Shown piece after piece: positions 44,394 through 54,919 of a stretch of 64,000 nucleotides of DNA (within the stretch, counting starts at the first letter, position 1; each line of letters starts with the position of its first letter). The position numbers were made by a program, and so were the translations under genes. The stretch comes from Thermanaerosceptrum fracticalcis. GTDB taxonomy: Bacteria > Bacillota > Peptococcia > DRI-13. Under the pieces are notes generated by a model. The model was not told where the DNA came from and made no database searches. It saw only the letters and a program-made list of their open reading frames with translations. The stretch is taken from the NCBI RefSeq assembly GCF_000746025.2, contig NZ_CP045798.1, forward strand, positions 3,269,501 to 3,333,500, in the 5' to 3' direction.

Positions 44394-45977
44394 GTGAACC
44401 CATCAATAGATATTTTTATTAATTCGTTTGCCATGCGCGGTATTACCTCCCGAGAGCAATTATTAAACGAAATGTTACGCGTCAAACTTACAGCGCGAGC
44501 CGTGAAATCACGAAAAAAATCTCTACAGGATGGAGAGCAGCTTTTCGAATTGATGAAGCATTCTACAGAAAGTACAATCCTGGGATACTTTCCAGGCGAC
44601 AGGGATTTCTTTTCTTCTATTTATAAGGTTGCACAAGAAATTGATCTTATTGAGTATACACTTAAACTATACCAAAACGACCGTTTCGGACAAATATTCT
44701 CTCCGGCTTATTTGACGGAATATGTCTGTAGCCTGATAGATGATGCAAAAGCCCAGTCGATACTTATTGCCGAAGCAGAAAAAAGCCTGTCAGGTCTTAA
44801 AGGCTTGGTGGAGAAGCATCAGTCAAGCAATATAACCTTTACCACATCCAATGTACTTATGTTTATGCTGCTTAAGCTTGGATTTGAAGAATATGAGAAC
44901 GTCAGTATTCTTAATCAGTCGATATACCAGGAGCTTCTTATTGACGCACGTTTTGACTTTATCTATTCACTGCCTGATTTTGGCGGCAAGATTGAAGCTG
45001 TTAACCATAAATTTATGTCCTCAAGACCAGATGTTGTGGCAACGCAGAATTTACTTCGACACTTATCTGACAGAGGCACGCTGGTGACTGTGCTCCCTGC
45101 TAAGATTGCATTTGCAAGTGGTTCTGAAGCAAAGCTGCGTGAGCATATCATGACCCACTATCAATTGGAGGGTATTTACAGTCTTCCCGAAGGCACTTTC
45201 AAGCCGTATACTGCCATAAAAACCTATATGCTTAAAATAGGTGCTGTAAAAAAGGAAAATGTGAGCGTGGGATATTTAGGTTATGATAATGGTCTTTATG
45301 TCGATAAAGTGAAGGTAGTGTCCAACGAAGATTTTGCCGCTCATGAGGATTGGCGAATTGAACTTATACTCGCGGATGATGACGAGAATATCAGAAAGTA
45401 TAAGACATCAACTCTTGAAAGAGTTAAACTTCATGAAGTTGCAGAGGTTTTCAGGGGAAAATCAATCCTCAAAAAAGATGTTAAGCCTGGGAAAATCATG
45501 GTACTGAATATTTCAAACATTACTGATACCGGCATTGATTATTCCAATATGGACAGTATTGATGAAGAAGAACGAAAAATCAAAAGATATGAGCTGATAG
45601 ACGGAGATATAGTCTTATCCTGCAGGGGATCGGCAATTAAAACGGGTGTATACCGTAAACAAAAAAGTATCGTTATCGCCTCGGCCAATGTTATAGTTAT
45701 CAGACCCAATAATAGGGTCTTAAGCGATTACCTTAAGATATTCTTTGAGAGTCCTGTCGGAATAGCACTTATAAAAAGCTTCCAACGAGGAACGACCATT
45801 GTAAATATAAATCACACTGACATTATGGAAATGGAAATACCACTCTTAAGTATAGAAGAGCAGAAAGAGCTGGCAGCTCACTATGAAGCTGAAAGCACCC
45901 TGTATCGAGAAACTATCAGCAAGGCTGAGGAACGCTTTGCTGCTGAAAAAGAAAAAATCTATGAGAGATTGCTCTAA
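44394..45977 (+). CDS. Inactive methyltransferase-specificity (M-S) fusion protein of the type I R-M locus
   Basis: A 527-residue protein. Residues ~110-300 look like the C-terminal half of an HsdM/N6 methyltransferase (RFDFIYSLPDFGG, then GTLVTVLPAKIAFASGSEAK, then YQLEGIYSLPEGTF). The catalytic NPPF is replaced by SLPDF and no AdoMet-binding motif I is present. Residues ~335-527 form a single HsdS target recognition unit (KLHEVAEVFRGKSILKKDV, ending in SIEEQKELAAHYEAES). It starts with GTG 44394, after AAGGAGG. It precedes hsdM and may serve as an alternative specificity subunit or modulator. Catalysis is not expected. Confidence 0.8.
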   Translation: MNPSIDIFINSFAMRGITSREQLLNEMLRVKLTARAVKSRKKSLQDGEQLFELMKHSTESTILGYFPGDRDFFSSIYKVAQEIDLIEYTLKLYQNDRFGQIFSPAYLTEYVCSLIDDAKAQSILIAEAEKSLSGLKGLVEKHQSSNITFTTSNVLMFMLLKLGFEEYENVSILNQSIYQELLIDARFDFIYSLPDFGGKIEAVNHKFMSSRPDVVATQNLLRHLSDRGTLVTVLPAKIAFASGSEAKLREHIMTHYQLEGIYSLPEGTFKPYTAIKTYMLKIGAVKKENVSVGYLGYDNGLYVDKVKVVSNEDFAAHEDWRIELILADDDENIRKYKTSTLERVKLHEVAEVFRGKSILKKDVKPGKIMVLNISNITDTGIDYSNMDSIDEEERKIKRYELIDGDIVLSCRGSAIKTGVYRKQKSIVIASANVIVIRPNNRVLSDYLKIFFESPVGIALIKSFQRGTTIVNINHTDIMEMEIPLLSIEEQKELAAHYEAESTLYRETISKAEERFAAEKEKIYERLL

Positions 45978-45994
45978 GATGAGGAGGATAAAAA

Positions 45995-47497
45995 ATGGCA
46001 ACGGTAAATTTGGGGTTTGAAAATAATCTATGGGAAATGGCAGACAAGCTGCGCGGCAACATTGAGGCTTCGGAATACAAGCATGTAGTACTGGGACTTA
46101 TTTTCCTTAAATACATTTCCGATGCTTTTGAGGAGAGATATAACGAGCTGGTTGAAGAGGGCGAAGGATTTGAGGAAGACATAGATGCTTATACCGAAGA
46201 GAATGTTTTTTTCGTACCGAAGGAAGCCCGTTGGGAGTACATAAAATCCAATGCCAAGCAGCCTACTATCGGACAGATTATCGATGAAGCAATGATAGCT
46301 ATTGAGAAGGAAAACGCCTCCCTTAAAGGGGTGTTGCCTAAAAACTATGCACGCCCGGAAATAGATAAAACAAAACTTGGCGAGCTTATCGACCTGTTTT
46401 CCTTTAAGGTTGGTGATAAGGAGGCAAGAGCAAAAGATGTGCTCGGCAGGGTGTATGAATACTTCCTTGGGAAGTTCGGTTCGTCAGAAGGCGAATTTTA
46501 CACCCCGCCATCCATTGTAAAACTTCTTGTTGAAATGATTGAGCCATATAAAGGCAGGGTTTATGACCCGTGTTGCGGGTCCGGCGGCATGTTTGTGCAG
46601 AGCCAAAGATTCGTTGAAGAACACAGCGGCAGAAAGGACGACATCCATATCTTTGGACAGGAATACACTGCTACCACCTGGCGGCTTTGCAAAATGAACC
46701 TTGCTATCAGGGGTATTGACGGAAACCTTGGCGAGCGGGATGCGGATACCTTTTCCAATGATCTCCACAAGATGCTGAAGGCGGACTATATACTTGCCAA
46801 TCCACCCTTTAACATCAAGGACTGGGGAGCTAACAGGCTTGCCGATGATGTCCGCTGGAAGTATGGTATGCCCCCTGCGGGAAACGCCAACTATGCCTGG
46901 ATACAGCATATTATTTCCAAGCTCTCGCCAAACGGGGTAGCGGGCTTTGTCATGGCCAACGGCGCTATGTCTACCAATACAACCAGTGAAGCCGAGATAA
47001 GGAAGAATATAATCGAAGACAGACTTGTGGACTGCATCATCACCCTGCCGTCCAACCTTTTCTATAATGTAACCATTCCCGCCTGCCTGTGGTTCTTGAC
47101 AAAGAATAAGAAATCCGCAGGCCGGGACCGCAGCAATGAAATCCTCTTTATTGATGCCCGTAAGATGGGTACGATGGTTGACCGCAAGCACAGGGAACTT
47201 GACTATGAGACAGAGATAAAATATATCGCCGATACCTACCACAAATGGAAAAAGGGCGAAGGATACGAGGATATCAAAGGATTCTGCAAGTCTGCCACCT
47301 TGGATGAAGTGCGCTCCCATGAATATATCCTCACCCCCGGCAGGTATGTGGGCATTGAAGATAAGGTCGATGACGGGGAGCCTTTTGATGAAAAAATGAC
47401 AAGACTTACCGAGAAGCTTGCCGAGATGTTTGCAAAGCGCAGCCATTTGGAGGAGGAAATCCGTAAAAGACTGGGGGCGATCGGGTATGAGTTTTGA
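45995..47497 (+). CDS. hsdM: Type I restriction-modification methyltransferase HsdM
   Basis: A 500-residue adenine N6 methyltransferase. Residues 1-130 are the helical N-terminal domain. [15 protein letters not shown] is near residue 168, motif [13 protein letters not shown] near 190 and motif [13 protein letters not shown] near 266. It would work as M2S for host methylation and with HsdR for restriction. GAGGAG precedes ATG 45995. It overlaps rhuM by 11 bases. All catalytic motifs are intact, in contrast with the upstream fusion. Confidence 0.97.
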   Translation: MATVNLGFENNLWEMADKLRGNIEASEYKHVVLGLIFLKYISDAFEERYNELVEEGEGFEEDIDAYTEENVFFVPKEARWEYIKSNAKQPTIGQIIDEAMIAIEKENASLKGVLPKNYARPEIDKTKLGELIDLFSFKVGDKEARAKDVLGRVYEYFLGKFGSSEGEFYTPPSIVKLLVEMIEPYKGRVYDPCCGSGGMFVQSQRFVEEHSGRKDDIHIFGQEYTATTWRLCKMNLAIRGIDGNLGERDADTFSNDLHKMLKADYILANPPFNIKDWGANRLADDVRWKYGMPPAGNANYAWIQHIISKLSPNGVAGFVMANGAMSTNTTSEAEIRKNIIEDRLVDCIITLPSNLFYNVTIPACLWFLTKNKKSAGRDRSNEILFIDARKMGTMVDRKHRELDYETEIKYIADTYHKWKKGEGYEDIKGFCKSATLDEVRSHEYILTPGRYVGIEDKVDDGEPFDEKMTRLTEKLAEMFAKRSHLEEEIRKRLGAIGYEF

Positions 47498-48515
47498 AAA
47501 TAATTCGGAAATATTAATTTACCAAACTGAAGATGGGAAAACCAAAATCGAGGTAAAAATGGAAAATGAGACAGTGTGGCTTTCCTTGAATCAGATGGCA
47601 GAGTTATTTCAACGTGATAAGTCTGTTATTTCACGCCATATCAAAAATGTATTTAGCGAAGGAGAACTTAAAGAAAAAGAAGTTGTTGCATATTTTGCAA
47701 CAACTGCAGCGGACGGAAAAACCTATAATGTAGAGTACTTTAACTTGGATGTCATAATTTCTGTCGGCTACCGGGTCAAATCCCACAGGGGCACCCAGTT
47801 CAGAATCTGGGCAACCCAAAGACTCAAGGAATACATAATCAAAGGCTTTACCATGAATGATGACCTGCTGAAAAAAGCAGGCGGCGGCAATTATTTTGAG
47901 GAATTATTGGAGCGCATACGGGATATCCGCTCAAGTGAAAAAGTCTTTTATCGCAAAATTTTAGACATTTATGCCACCAGTATTGACTATACACCGGACG
48001 CGGCCATTTCCCAGCAGTTTTTTCAAACGGTCCAGAACAAAATGCACTGGGCGGCCCATGGTCACACCGCGGCGGAAATAGTGTATCAGAGAGCCGACAG
48101 TACAAAACCTTTTATGGGCATGACCAACTTTACAGGTTCCAAGCCTACCAGGTCAGAATCCCAGATTGCCAAAAACTATCTTACAGAGGATGAACTGGCT
48201 GTACTAAACCGCATCGTCAATGCTTATATCGAATTTGCCGAGCTTCAGGCAATGCGCAGAAAACCAATGTACATGGCCGACTGGGTAAGTAAATTAGACG
48301 AGTTCCTTAAGATGAGCGACAGTGAGATTCTTACGCACGCAGGCAAAATCAGCCACCAACAGGCTGCTCAAAAGGCGATAGAAGAGTATGAAAAATATAG
48401 GGAACGAACCAAAAATGAACTTTCCGAGGTGGAAAAGCACTTTCTTAAGAGCATTGACAAGACTGGAAAAATGCTAAAAGGGAAAAAGGATAGCGCCGGA
48501 GGTGATGTGGTGTGA
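47487..48515 (+). CDS. rhuM: RhuM-family protein
   Basis: A 342-residue protein of the RhuM family, found in Salmonella pathogenicity island 3 and often between hsdM and hsdS. The N-terminal part ([20 protein letters not shown], then SRHIKNVF) is HTH-like. [20 protein letters not shown] is the family hallmark, and the C-terminal half resembles a Fic-like helical domain. The start ATG 47487 lies within hsdM, overlapping by 11 bases. Its role in the R-M locus is unknown. Confidence 0.93.
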   Translation: MSFENNSEILIYQTEDGKTKIEVKMENETVWLSLNQMAELFQRDKSVISRHIKNVFSEGELKEKEVVAYFATTAADGKTYNVEYFNLDVIISVGYRVKSHRGTQFRIWATQRLKEYIIKGFTMNDDLLKKAGGGNYFEELLERIRDIRSSEKVFYRKILDIYATSIDYTPDAAISQQFFQTVQNKMHWAAHGHTAAEIVYQRADSTKPFMGMTNFTGSKPTRSESQIAKNYLTEDELAVLNRIVNAYIEFAELQAMRRKPMYMADWVSKLDEFLKMSDSEILTHAGKISHQQAAQKAIEEYEKYRERTKNELSEVEKHFLKSIDKTGKMLKGKKDSAGGDVV

Positions 48516-49597
48516 GTGTTGGGGAGTGGAGAGAGGTGAAGCTTGGGGATGAGATCGAACTCCTATATGGTAAGGGTCTAGTAAAAACAAAAAGGAATAA
48601 TAATGGAAACGTTCCTGTGTATGGATCTAATGGGCTGATTGGATTTCACGATGAAGCACTAATAAATGGGCCTGGTGTAATTATTGGTCGAAAAGGAACT
48701 GTGGGGTCTGTTAATTATTCTTCAGTACCATTTTTCCCAATAGATACTACTTATTATTTAAATCCAAGGAATAATGATTTAAAGTTTATGTATTACTTTT
48801 TGCAAACATTAGGATTGTCTAACATGAATACGCATAGTGCTGTTCCAGGTTTAAACCGCGATAATGTTTATAATTTAATTATAAAAATACCTGAATTAAA
48901 TGAGCAAAAGGCAATCGCCGCTACACTGTCTGCCCTTGACGACATGATCGAGCTTAACAACCAAATCAACAAAACCCTTGAAGAAATCGCGCAGGCAATC
49001 TTCAAATCCTGGTTTGTGGATTTTGAGCCGTTTAAGGACGGGGAGTTTGAGGAAAGCGAACTGGGGCTGATACCGAAGGGGTGGAGAGTTGTTAAGAATA
49101 AAGAGGTATTTGAATTATCTTACGGAAAAGCTTTAAAAGCAGAAAACCGCCGATATGGTCATTATCCTGTAGTAGGTTCCAATGGTATTGTTGGATATCA
49201 CGATGAATATTTAGTTAAAGGACCCGGTATCGTTGTTGGTAGAAAAGGTAACCCAGGTACAGTGAATTATATTTTTGATAACTTTTATCCAATTGATACT
49301 ACTTTTTATATTGATACTAAAATTAGTAAAATCTTTCTTTACTTTGCTCTTAAAAATCAGAATTTGATTCAGCTTAGTGCAGATTCTGCAGTACCCGGCT
49401 TAAACAGAAATATTGCTTATATGAATTCTTTATTACTCCCAAGGGAAGATGTGTTAAATAAGTTTGACAATGTTATTCAACCTATCTTTGATTTAGTGCT
49501 TAATAATCAAAACGAGATTACACATTTGCAGAACATTCGCGACACCCTCCTCCCAAAATTGATGAGCGGAGAGATAAGAGTACCCATTGGCAATTGA
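48512..49597 (+). CDS. hsdS: Type I specificity subunit HsdS with two very similar target recognition domains
   Basis: A 361-residue HsdS. It has TRD1 (residues 1-135), a central conserved helix (AIAATLSALDDMIELNNQIN), TRD2 (195-330) and a distal conserved helix (LQNIRDTLLPKLMSGE). The two TRDs share GSNGxxGxHDExLxxGPGxx, then VGRKG or IGRKG, then NY, FPIDTT or YPIDTT, and SAVPGLNR. They probably bind the same half-site, giving a palindromic target. GTG 48512 overlaps rhuM by 4 bases, with GGAGGTG 7 bases upstream. Its final codons are formed by the AT-rich repeat at 49591, so the natural C-terminus may have been replaced. Confidence 0.95.
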   Translation: MSVGEWREVKLGDEIELLYGKGLVKTKRNNNGNVPVYGSNGLIGFHDEALINGPGVIIGRKGTVGSVNYSSVPFFPIDTTYYLNPRNNDLKFMYYFLQTLGLSNMNTHSAVPGLNRDNVYNLIIKIPELNEQKAIAATLSALDDMIELNNQINKTLEEIAQAIFKSWFVDFEPFKDGEFEESELGLIPKGWRVVKNKEVFELSYGKALKAENRRYGHYPVVGSNGIVGYHDEYLVKGPGIVVGRKGNPGTVNYIFDNFYPIDTTFYIDTKISKIFLYFALKNQNLIQLSADSAVPGLNRNIAYMNSLLLPREDVLNKFDNVIQPIFDLVLNNQNEITHLQNIRDTLLPKLMSGEIRVPIGN

Positions 49598-49717
49598 AAA
49601 TTGAGAATTGAAAATTGACAATTGAAGATTAAAAGAAAAAATCAAAATAACATTTAACAATTGAAAATTGAAAATCAAACAATTTTCCATTTTTCATTTT
49701 CAATTTTCAATTTAAGA
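49591..49717. repeat. AT-rich repeat flanking the four-helix-bundle gene, left copy
   Basis: It begins with AATTGAAAATTGAGAATT and ends with TTTTCAATTTTCAATTTAAG. Its two ends are also inverted repeats of each other. The same start and end motifs recur at 50084-50189, on the other side of the gene. The CAATTTTC/GAAAATTG unit is repeated several times. Confidence 0.7.
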
Positions 49718-49733
49718 AGGGGAATGGGGGATT

Positions 49734-50093
49734 ATGAAGAAAAATGCAATTGAGGAAAAGAGTTTTAGCTTTGCAGTTGAAATAGTTAATCTGTATAAGT
49801 TCATATATACAGATAAAAAGGAGTTTGTTTTAGCGAAGCAATTACTGAGGAGCGGTACGAGCATTGGTGCCAACGTACGAGAAGCTCTAAATGCTCAAAG
49901 TAAGAAAGATTTTTTGTCCAAAATGAATATTGCCTTAAAAGAAGCCAGTGAAACCAAGTATTGGCTTGAACTATTAGTTGCAACAGAGTATATTTCAGAA
50001 AACCAATTCCTATCAATTAGGAATGATTGTACGGAAATTGAAAAGATATTGACCCAAATAGTAAAAACAACAAAAAACAACCTTAAAAATTGA
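49734..50093 (+). CDS. Four-helix-bundle protein (S23/intervening-sequence type)
   Basis: A 119-residue protein of the four-helix bundle family related to 23S rRNA intervening-sequence proteins and diversity-generating Avd. Typical segments are SFAVEIVNLYKFI, LLRSGTSIGANVREA and the NIALKEASETKYWLELL helix. It is flanked by AT-rich repeats and splits hsdS from hsdR. Such genes are often inserted into R-M and other loci. The function is unknown; nucleic-acid binding is suggested by relatives. GGGG precedes ATG 49734. Confidence 0.9.
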   Translation: MKKNAIEEKSFSFAVEIVNLYKFIYTDKKEFVLAKQLLRSGTSIGANVREALNAQSKKDFLSKMNIALKEASETKYWLELLVATEYISENQFLSIRNDCTEIEKILTQIVKTTKNNLKN

Positions 50094-50189
50094 AAATTGA
50101 GAATTAACAATTGAAAATGAAAAGTTATGAAGAATAATTGACAACAACTAAGTAATTTTCCATTTTCAATTTTCCATTTTCAATTTAAG
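50084..50189. repeat. AT-rich repeat flanking the four-helix-bundle gene, right copy
   Basis: It repeats the beginning (AATTGAAAATTGAGAATT) and the end (TTTCCATTTTCAATTTAAG) of the repeat at 49591, with a different middle. The direct repeats bracket the 4HB gene exactly. Confidence 0.7.
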
Positions 50190-50203
50190 AGAGGAGGAGA
50201 AAC

Positions 50204-53200
50204 ATGCCAAACCATAATATATATGAAGATGAGTTGGAGCAGGCGGCCTTGGAATGGTTTGAAGAACTCAACTACGAAATTGCCTTTGCTCCTGATATTT
50301 CGCCCGGCGGGGATTATCCTGAACGTTCTGATTATTTCGATGTAATACTGGAGGAACGTCTGAAGGACGCCTTAAAGCGCATAAACCCGGATTTGCCCCA
50401 GGAAGCTCTTGAGGACGCCCTGCATCAAATCCTTGTGCCGCTCAATCCTGCACTAATAGACAACAATCATCTTTTTCAGAAGATGGTCACCGATGGGGTG
50501 AATGCTACCTTCAGGGCCAGTGACGGCAGAATAGTCAGCAAGCAGGTCAAGGTTTTTGACTTCGAGAAAGCAGAGAATAATGATTTTTTGGCTGTTAACC
50601 AATTTACTGTGATTGAGAACAGGATTGAAAAGCGTCCTGATGTGGTGGTATTTGTCAACGGCATTCCCCTTGTTGTCATCGAGCTTAAAAACCTGGCCAA
50701 CGAGGACGTAGAAATATCTGACGCCTTTAATCAGATCCAAAACTATATAAGCACTATCCCGTCTCTCTTTACCTATAATTCCTTTGTGGTTATATCTGAC
50801 GGGGTAAATGCACGGGCAGGCACAATAACTGCCGATGAAGACAGGTTCATGATGTGGCGTACTATTGACGGAGACGAGGTTGCACCTGCAGGCCGCCCAC
50901 AGCTTGAGGTCTTAATCAAAGGAATGTTTGAAAAGGAACGCCTGCTTGATCTTATTAAGAACTTTGTGTTGTTCCAGACTGATGGAAAAGATACTTACAA
51001 AATTCTGGCAGGTTACCATCAATATCATGCTGTCAATAAGGCGGTTGAAAGCACTATAAGAGCTGCAATCACTGAGGGGGATCGCAAAGCCGGCGTTGTT
51101 TGGCATACCCAGGGCAGCGGCAAAAGTCTTTCTATGGTTTTCTATGTGGGCAAGCTTGTTCTTGCGAAAGAACTTAATAACCCGACAATCGTAGTGATTA
51201 CCGACCGTAACGACCTTGACGACCAGCTCTTTTCCACATTTGCCAAATCAAAAGACTTATTGCGCCAGGAACCGGTGCAGGCCCAGGACAGAGCAGATCT
51301 TCGCAGACTCCTGGCGAGAGAATCGGGAGGCATAATATTCACGACCATACATAAATTTGCTCCTGAAGAAAAAGGGGACAGCGTACCTGTTCTTACAGAC
51401 CGGGAAAACGTAATTGTTATTGCTGATGAAGCCCATAGAAGCCAGTACGGATTCGGAGCGGAAATTGTCAAGGGTGATACTGAAGCCGAGGTCAAATACG
51501 GCTATGCCAAATATATGCGTGATGCCCTTCCTAAAGCATCCTATATCGGCTTTACCGGCACGCCGATATCCCTTGCGGACAAGGATACCAGGGCGGTATT
51601 TGGCGACTATATCGATATTTATGATATGACCAGGGCAGTAGAGGACGGAACGACAGTACGCATTTTCTACGAAAGCCGGATTGCGAAGCTGGAGCTGCCC
51701 GATGAACTAAAGCCCGTTATTGACAGCGAATACGAAGAAATCACTGAATACCAGGAGTATACCCAAAAAGAAAGGCTCAAGTCAAAATGGTCAAGGCTTG
51801 AAGCTATTGTTGGTGCCGAGCAGCGTGTTAAAGCTATTGCCAAAGACATTGTGGAGCATTTTGAAAAGCGTCTCGCAGCCCAGGAAACAGAAGTGGGCAA
51901 AGGTATGATTGTAACCATGTCCCGGCGGATTGCGGTTGACCTTTATAAAGCCATTGTAGAACTGCGCCCGGAATGGCACTCTGACGATGTGGAAAAAGGC
52001 GTTATTAAGGTGGTCATGACCGGAAGTTCTTCTGATCCTAAGGAATGGCAGCCTTTCATCGGCACAAAAGCTACCCGGGACAGAATCGCAAAGCGCATGA
52101 AGGATAACAAGGACGAGCTGAAGTTAGTCATTGTGCGTGACATGTGGCTGACCGGTTTTGATGTTCCGAGCATGCACACCATGTATATTGACAAACCCAT
52201 GCAGGGACATAACTTAATGCAGGCCATCGCCCGCGTCAACCGGGTATTTAAGGAAAAGCAGGGCGGCTTGATAGTAGATTATATCGGCATTGCAGAAAAT
52301 CTGAAAAATGCTCTTAATGATTATACCGAGAGCGACAGGGAGAAGACAGGTGTTGATACTGAACTGGCAGCAGCAGTACTTCTTGAGAAGTATGAATTGA
52401 TTAAGGAATTGCTTCATGGTCATGATTATCAGAAATTCTTTACCGGTTCTGCTTCCGACAGAATGGCCGCCATTGTTGAAACCATCGACTACATCATCGG
52501 GCTGCGCGAGGAAGGCAAAAACGAATATCTAAAGCTGGTCAGCGAACTTTCCAAGGCCTACTCGCTTTGTGCTACTACCGATATTGCTGAGAAATTAAAT
52601 CTTGAGGTAGGTTTCCATAAAGCAGTTAAATCCGGGATCATCAAGCTCATACCCGAAAATTCCAAAAAGAAAACTGCTGCGGAGATTGAAGCCCAGCTTA
52701 ACCAGCTTATATCCAAATCGATTGCCAGCAATGAGGTTATCGACGTTTTGGATGCCGTTGGGCTTAATAAGCCTAATATCGCCATACTGTCCGACGAGTT
52801 CCTGGAGGAAGTGCGCAACATGAAGCAGCGCAACCTTGCCGTCGAGCTTCTCAACAGATTGCTTAAGGGCAAGATAAAGGCATTTTCCAGGCGGAATCTT
52901 GTCCAGTCCAGGAAGTTCTCGGAGCTTTTGGAGAATGCTATCAGGAAGTACCAGAACCGCACCATTGAAACTACGCAGATTATTTTGGAACTTATACAGC
53001 TTGCCAAAGAAATCAATGAAGCTCATAAACGTGGAGAAAATACCGGTCTTACTGAAGATGAGCTGGCGTTTTACGATGCCCTTGCCGAAAATGAGTCTGC
53101 CAAAGAGGTAATGGGCGACGATATCCTCAAGCAGATAGCAAGGGATTTGACTGAGGCAATACGCAAAAATCTCAGCATTGACTGGTCTATTCGTGCCAGC

Positions 53201-53401
53201 GTCCAGGCAAAAATGAAGATGATTATAAAGAGACTGCTTAAGCACTATGGTTATCCGCCGGACAAAACACCTAAGGCTGTAGAAATAGTAATGGAGCAGG
53301 CCAAGCTCATGTGTCAAAACGAGAGTGCAGGGGTTAGGTATCAGTATCAGCTTGTTAAAGAAGAATTGCCAAAAGTAGCGGAAGAAAAGGGGAATTTCTG
53401 A
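50204..53401 (+). CDS. hsdR: Type I restriction endonuclease subunit HsdR
   Basis: A 1065-residue motor nuclease. The N-terminal PD-(D/E)xK domain has [20 protein letters not shown] near residue 143. Walker A is [13 protein letters not shown] near 301, the DEAD box is [12 protein letters not shown] near 405, and the motif VI region is [13 protein letters not shown] near 671. It translocates DNA and cuts at a distance when HsdS meets an unmodified site. GAGGAGG precedes ATG 50204. It is complete, so the R-M locus should work. Confidence 0.97.
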   Translation: MPNHNIYEDELEQAALEWFEELNYEIAFAPDISPGGDYPERSDYFDVILEERLKDALKRINPDLPQEALEDALHQILVPLNPALIDNNHLFQKMVTDGVNATFRASDGRIVSKQVKVFDFEKAENNDFLAVNQFTVIENRIEKRPDVVVFVNGIPLVVIELKNLANEDVEISDAFNQIQNYISTIPSLFTYNSFVVISDGVNARAGTITADEDRFMMWRTIDGDEVAPAGRPQLEVLIKGMFEKERLLDLIKNFVLFQTDGKDTYKILAGYHQYHAVNKAVESTIRAAITEGDRKAGVVWHTQGSGKSLSMVFYVGKLVLAKELNNPTIVVITDRNDLDDQLFSTFAKSKDLLRQEPVQAQDRADLRRLLARESGGIIFTTIHKFAPEEKGDSVPVLTDRENVIVIADEAHRSQYGFGAEIVKGDTEAEVKYGYAKYMRDALPKASYIGFTGTPISLADKDTRAVFGDYIDIYDMTRAVEDGTTVRIFYESRIAKLELPDELKPVIDSEYEEITEYQEYTQKERLKSKWSRLEAIVGAEQRVKAIAKDIVEHFEKRLAAQETEVGKGMIVTMSRRIAVDLYKAIVELRPEWHSDDVEKGVIKVVMTGSSSDPKEWQPFIGTKATRDRIAKRMKDNKDELKLVIVRDMWLTGFDVPSMHTMYIDKPMQGHNLMQAIARVNRVFKEKQGGLIVDYIGIAENLKNALNDYTESDREKTGVDTELAAAVLLEKYELIKELLHGHDYQKFFTGSASDRMAAIVETIDYIIGLREEGKNEYLKLVSELSKAYSLCATTDIAEKLNLEVGFHKAVKSGIIKLIPENSKKKTAAEIEAQLNQLISKSIASNEVIDVLDAVGLNKPNIAILSDEFLEEVRNMKQRNLAVELLNRLLKGKIKAFSRRNLVQSRKFSELLENAIRKYQNRTIETTQIILELIQLAKEINEAHKRGENTGLTEDELAFYDALAENESAKEVMGDDILKQIARDLTEAIRKNLSIDWSIRASVQAKMKMIIKRLLKHYGYPPDKTPKAVEIVMEQAKLMCQNESAGVRYQYQLVKEELPKVAEEKGNF

Positions 53402-53485
53402 TTATGACGGGTATAAAATACGATATCTAAGGAGCCCGTGACGTTCTCTCCGAAGTATTAAAAGTATAGGAAGGGGTGAATAGAA

Positions 53486-54919
53486 TTGCAGAATCTGAAA
53501 GGTTTTATTGACGATTTTTCTAAGGCATTAAAGGAAAATAATGCAGCCATTTTTGCTGGGGCTGGGCTTTCCAGCGGAGCGGGATTTGTGAATTGGACAG
53601 AACTGCTTAGGAGCGTTGCTGAAGAGCTTCGTTTAAAAATAGAAAGAGAACAACATGACCTGGTATCTCTTGCTCAGTATTACTGTAATGAACATGGTGG
53701 AAGAGGTAAGCTTAATCAAATTATTACCGATGAATTTCAGCGGCGGGCATCCATTACTGAGAATCATAGGATTTTAGCCAGATTGCCTATTACGACATAT
53801 TGGACAACTAATTATGACACTTTAATTGAAACTGCGCTCAGGGAGAATGGTAAAAATCCTGATGTGAAAATTGACCCGGAAAATCTTGCACTAACATTAA
53901 GTGACAGAGATGCAGTTGTTTATAAAATGCATGGGGATGTAAGTCAAGTTCATAAGGCAGTAATAACACGGGATGATTATGAAAAGTATGAGCTGACGCA
54001 CTCGTTGTTTACTACTGCCTTGCAAGGTGACTTGGTATCAAAGACATTCTTGTTTATAGGTTTCAGTTTTAATGATCCAAACCTGAACTATATCCTTAGC
54101 CGTATAAGAATAAGGCTCGAAGGGAATCAACGTCCGCACTATTGTTTCCTGAGAAGAATTGTAGAATCAGAATGTAACAATAAAGAGGATTATGATTATG
54201 CAAGGATAAAACAGGAATTACAGATCAACGATTTAAAAAGGTTCTCAATTAATACAATTTTAGTAGATGAATACCAAGAAATAACCAGCATTTTAAGAAT
54301 GATTGAGGATTCCTTCAGAAAAAATAGCATCTTTATATCCGGAAGTGCTGAAGATTACGGCGCAATGTCTGAGGATACTGCAAAAGAACTCTTGCATGGC
54401 TTGAGTAATGAACTGGTGAAAAGAGATTACAGAGTAATTTCTGGATTTGGTCTAGGAGTAGGAAGCTATGTGATTAATGGTGCACTTGACTGTTTACAGT
54501 CAGAAAGGAAAAGCAGAATTGAAAACAACTTAGTTTTAAGACCATTTCCTCAAAAAGCAAGCGGCGGTAAGTCGCTGCCTGAACTGTGGGATTTTTATAG
54601 GAAGAATATGATTGCCGAAGCGGGCATAGCTATCTTTCTCTTTGGCAATAAAAGGGTGGACGGAAAAATTGTTAATGCTGAAGGGGTCAGAAATGAATTT
54701 GAAATAGCTTATTCAATGGGGGTCAATGTAATTCCAGTAGGTGTCACTGGTTTTCAAACAAGGATTTTATGGGAAGAAGTAATGAATGACTTTCCTAAGT
54801 ATTATCCTGAGGTACAGGTGTTTAAGCCATTGTTTGAAATCCTTGGCAGTACTTCAATACCGGATGAAATTATTAATACAATAATGAAAATAATTGATGA
54901 GATAAGGAGGAGAATCTAG
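53486..54919 (+). CDS. thsA: Thoeris ThsA: SIR2-SLOG NADase effector
   Basis: A 477-residue effector. The N-terminal SIR2-like NADase has FAGAGLSSGAGF near residue 23, YWTTNYDTL near 105 and YKMHGDV near 146 (catalytic Asn and His). The C-terminal SLOG (STALD) domain starts near IFISGSAEDYG, residue 282, and binds the cyclic ADP-ribose signal. Binding switches on NAD+ depletion and abortive infection. It starts with TTG 53486, after AAGGGGTG. The length equals that of the Bacillus cereus protein, and thsB follows without a gap. Confidence 0.95.
   Translation: MQNLKGFIDDFSKALKENNAAIFAGAGLSSGAGFVNWTELLRSVAEELRLKIEREQHDLVSLAQYYCNEHGGRGKLNQIITDEFQRRASITENHRILARLPITTYWTTNYDTLIETALRENGKNPDVKIDPENLALTLSDRDAVVYKMHGDVSQVHKAVITRDDYEKYELTHSLFTTALQGDLVSKTFLFIGFSFNDPNLNYILSRIRIRLEGNQRPHYCFLRRIVESECNNKEDYDYARIKQELQINDLKRFSINTILVDEYQEITSILRMIEDSFRKNSIFISGSAEDYGAMSEDTAKELLHGLSNELVKRDYRVISGFGLGVGSYVINGALDCLQSERKSRIENNLVLRPFPQKASGGKSLPELWDFYRKNMIAEAGIAIFLFGNKRVDGKIVNAEGVRNEFEIAYSMGVNVIPVGVTGFQTRILWEEVMNDFPKYYPEVQVFKPLFEILGSTSIPDEIINTIMKIIDEIRRRI

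Noticed and set aside
46484-47446. A 320-codon open frame on the minus strand
   Set aside because: It is the exact reverse of hsdM, whose methyltransferase motifs are intact on the plus strand. No family resemblance and no ribosome-binding site on the minus strand.
49591-50189. Possible CRISPR array in the repeated AATTGAAAATTG sequence
   Set aside because: The units are short and AT-only, the distances are irregular, there are no unique spacers of constant length, and no cas genes are nearby. It is a flanking repeat of the four-helix-bundle cassette.
52595-53317. A 240-codon frame on the minus strand
   Set aside because: Antisense to the C-terminal part of hsdR, without start signal or recognisable motif.
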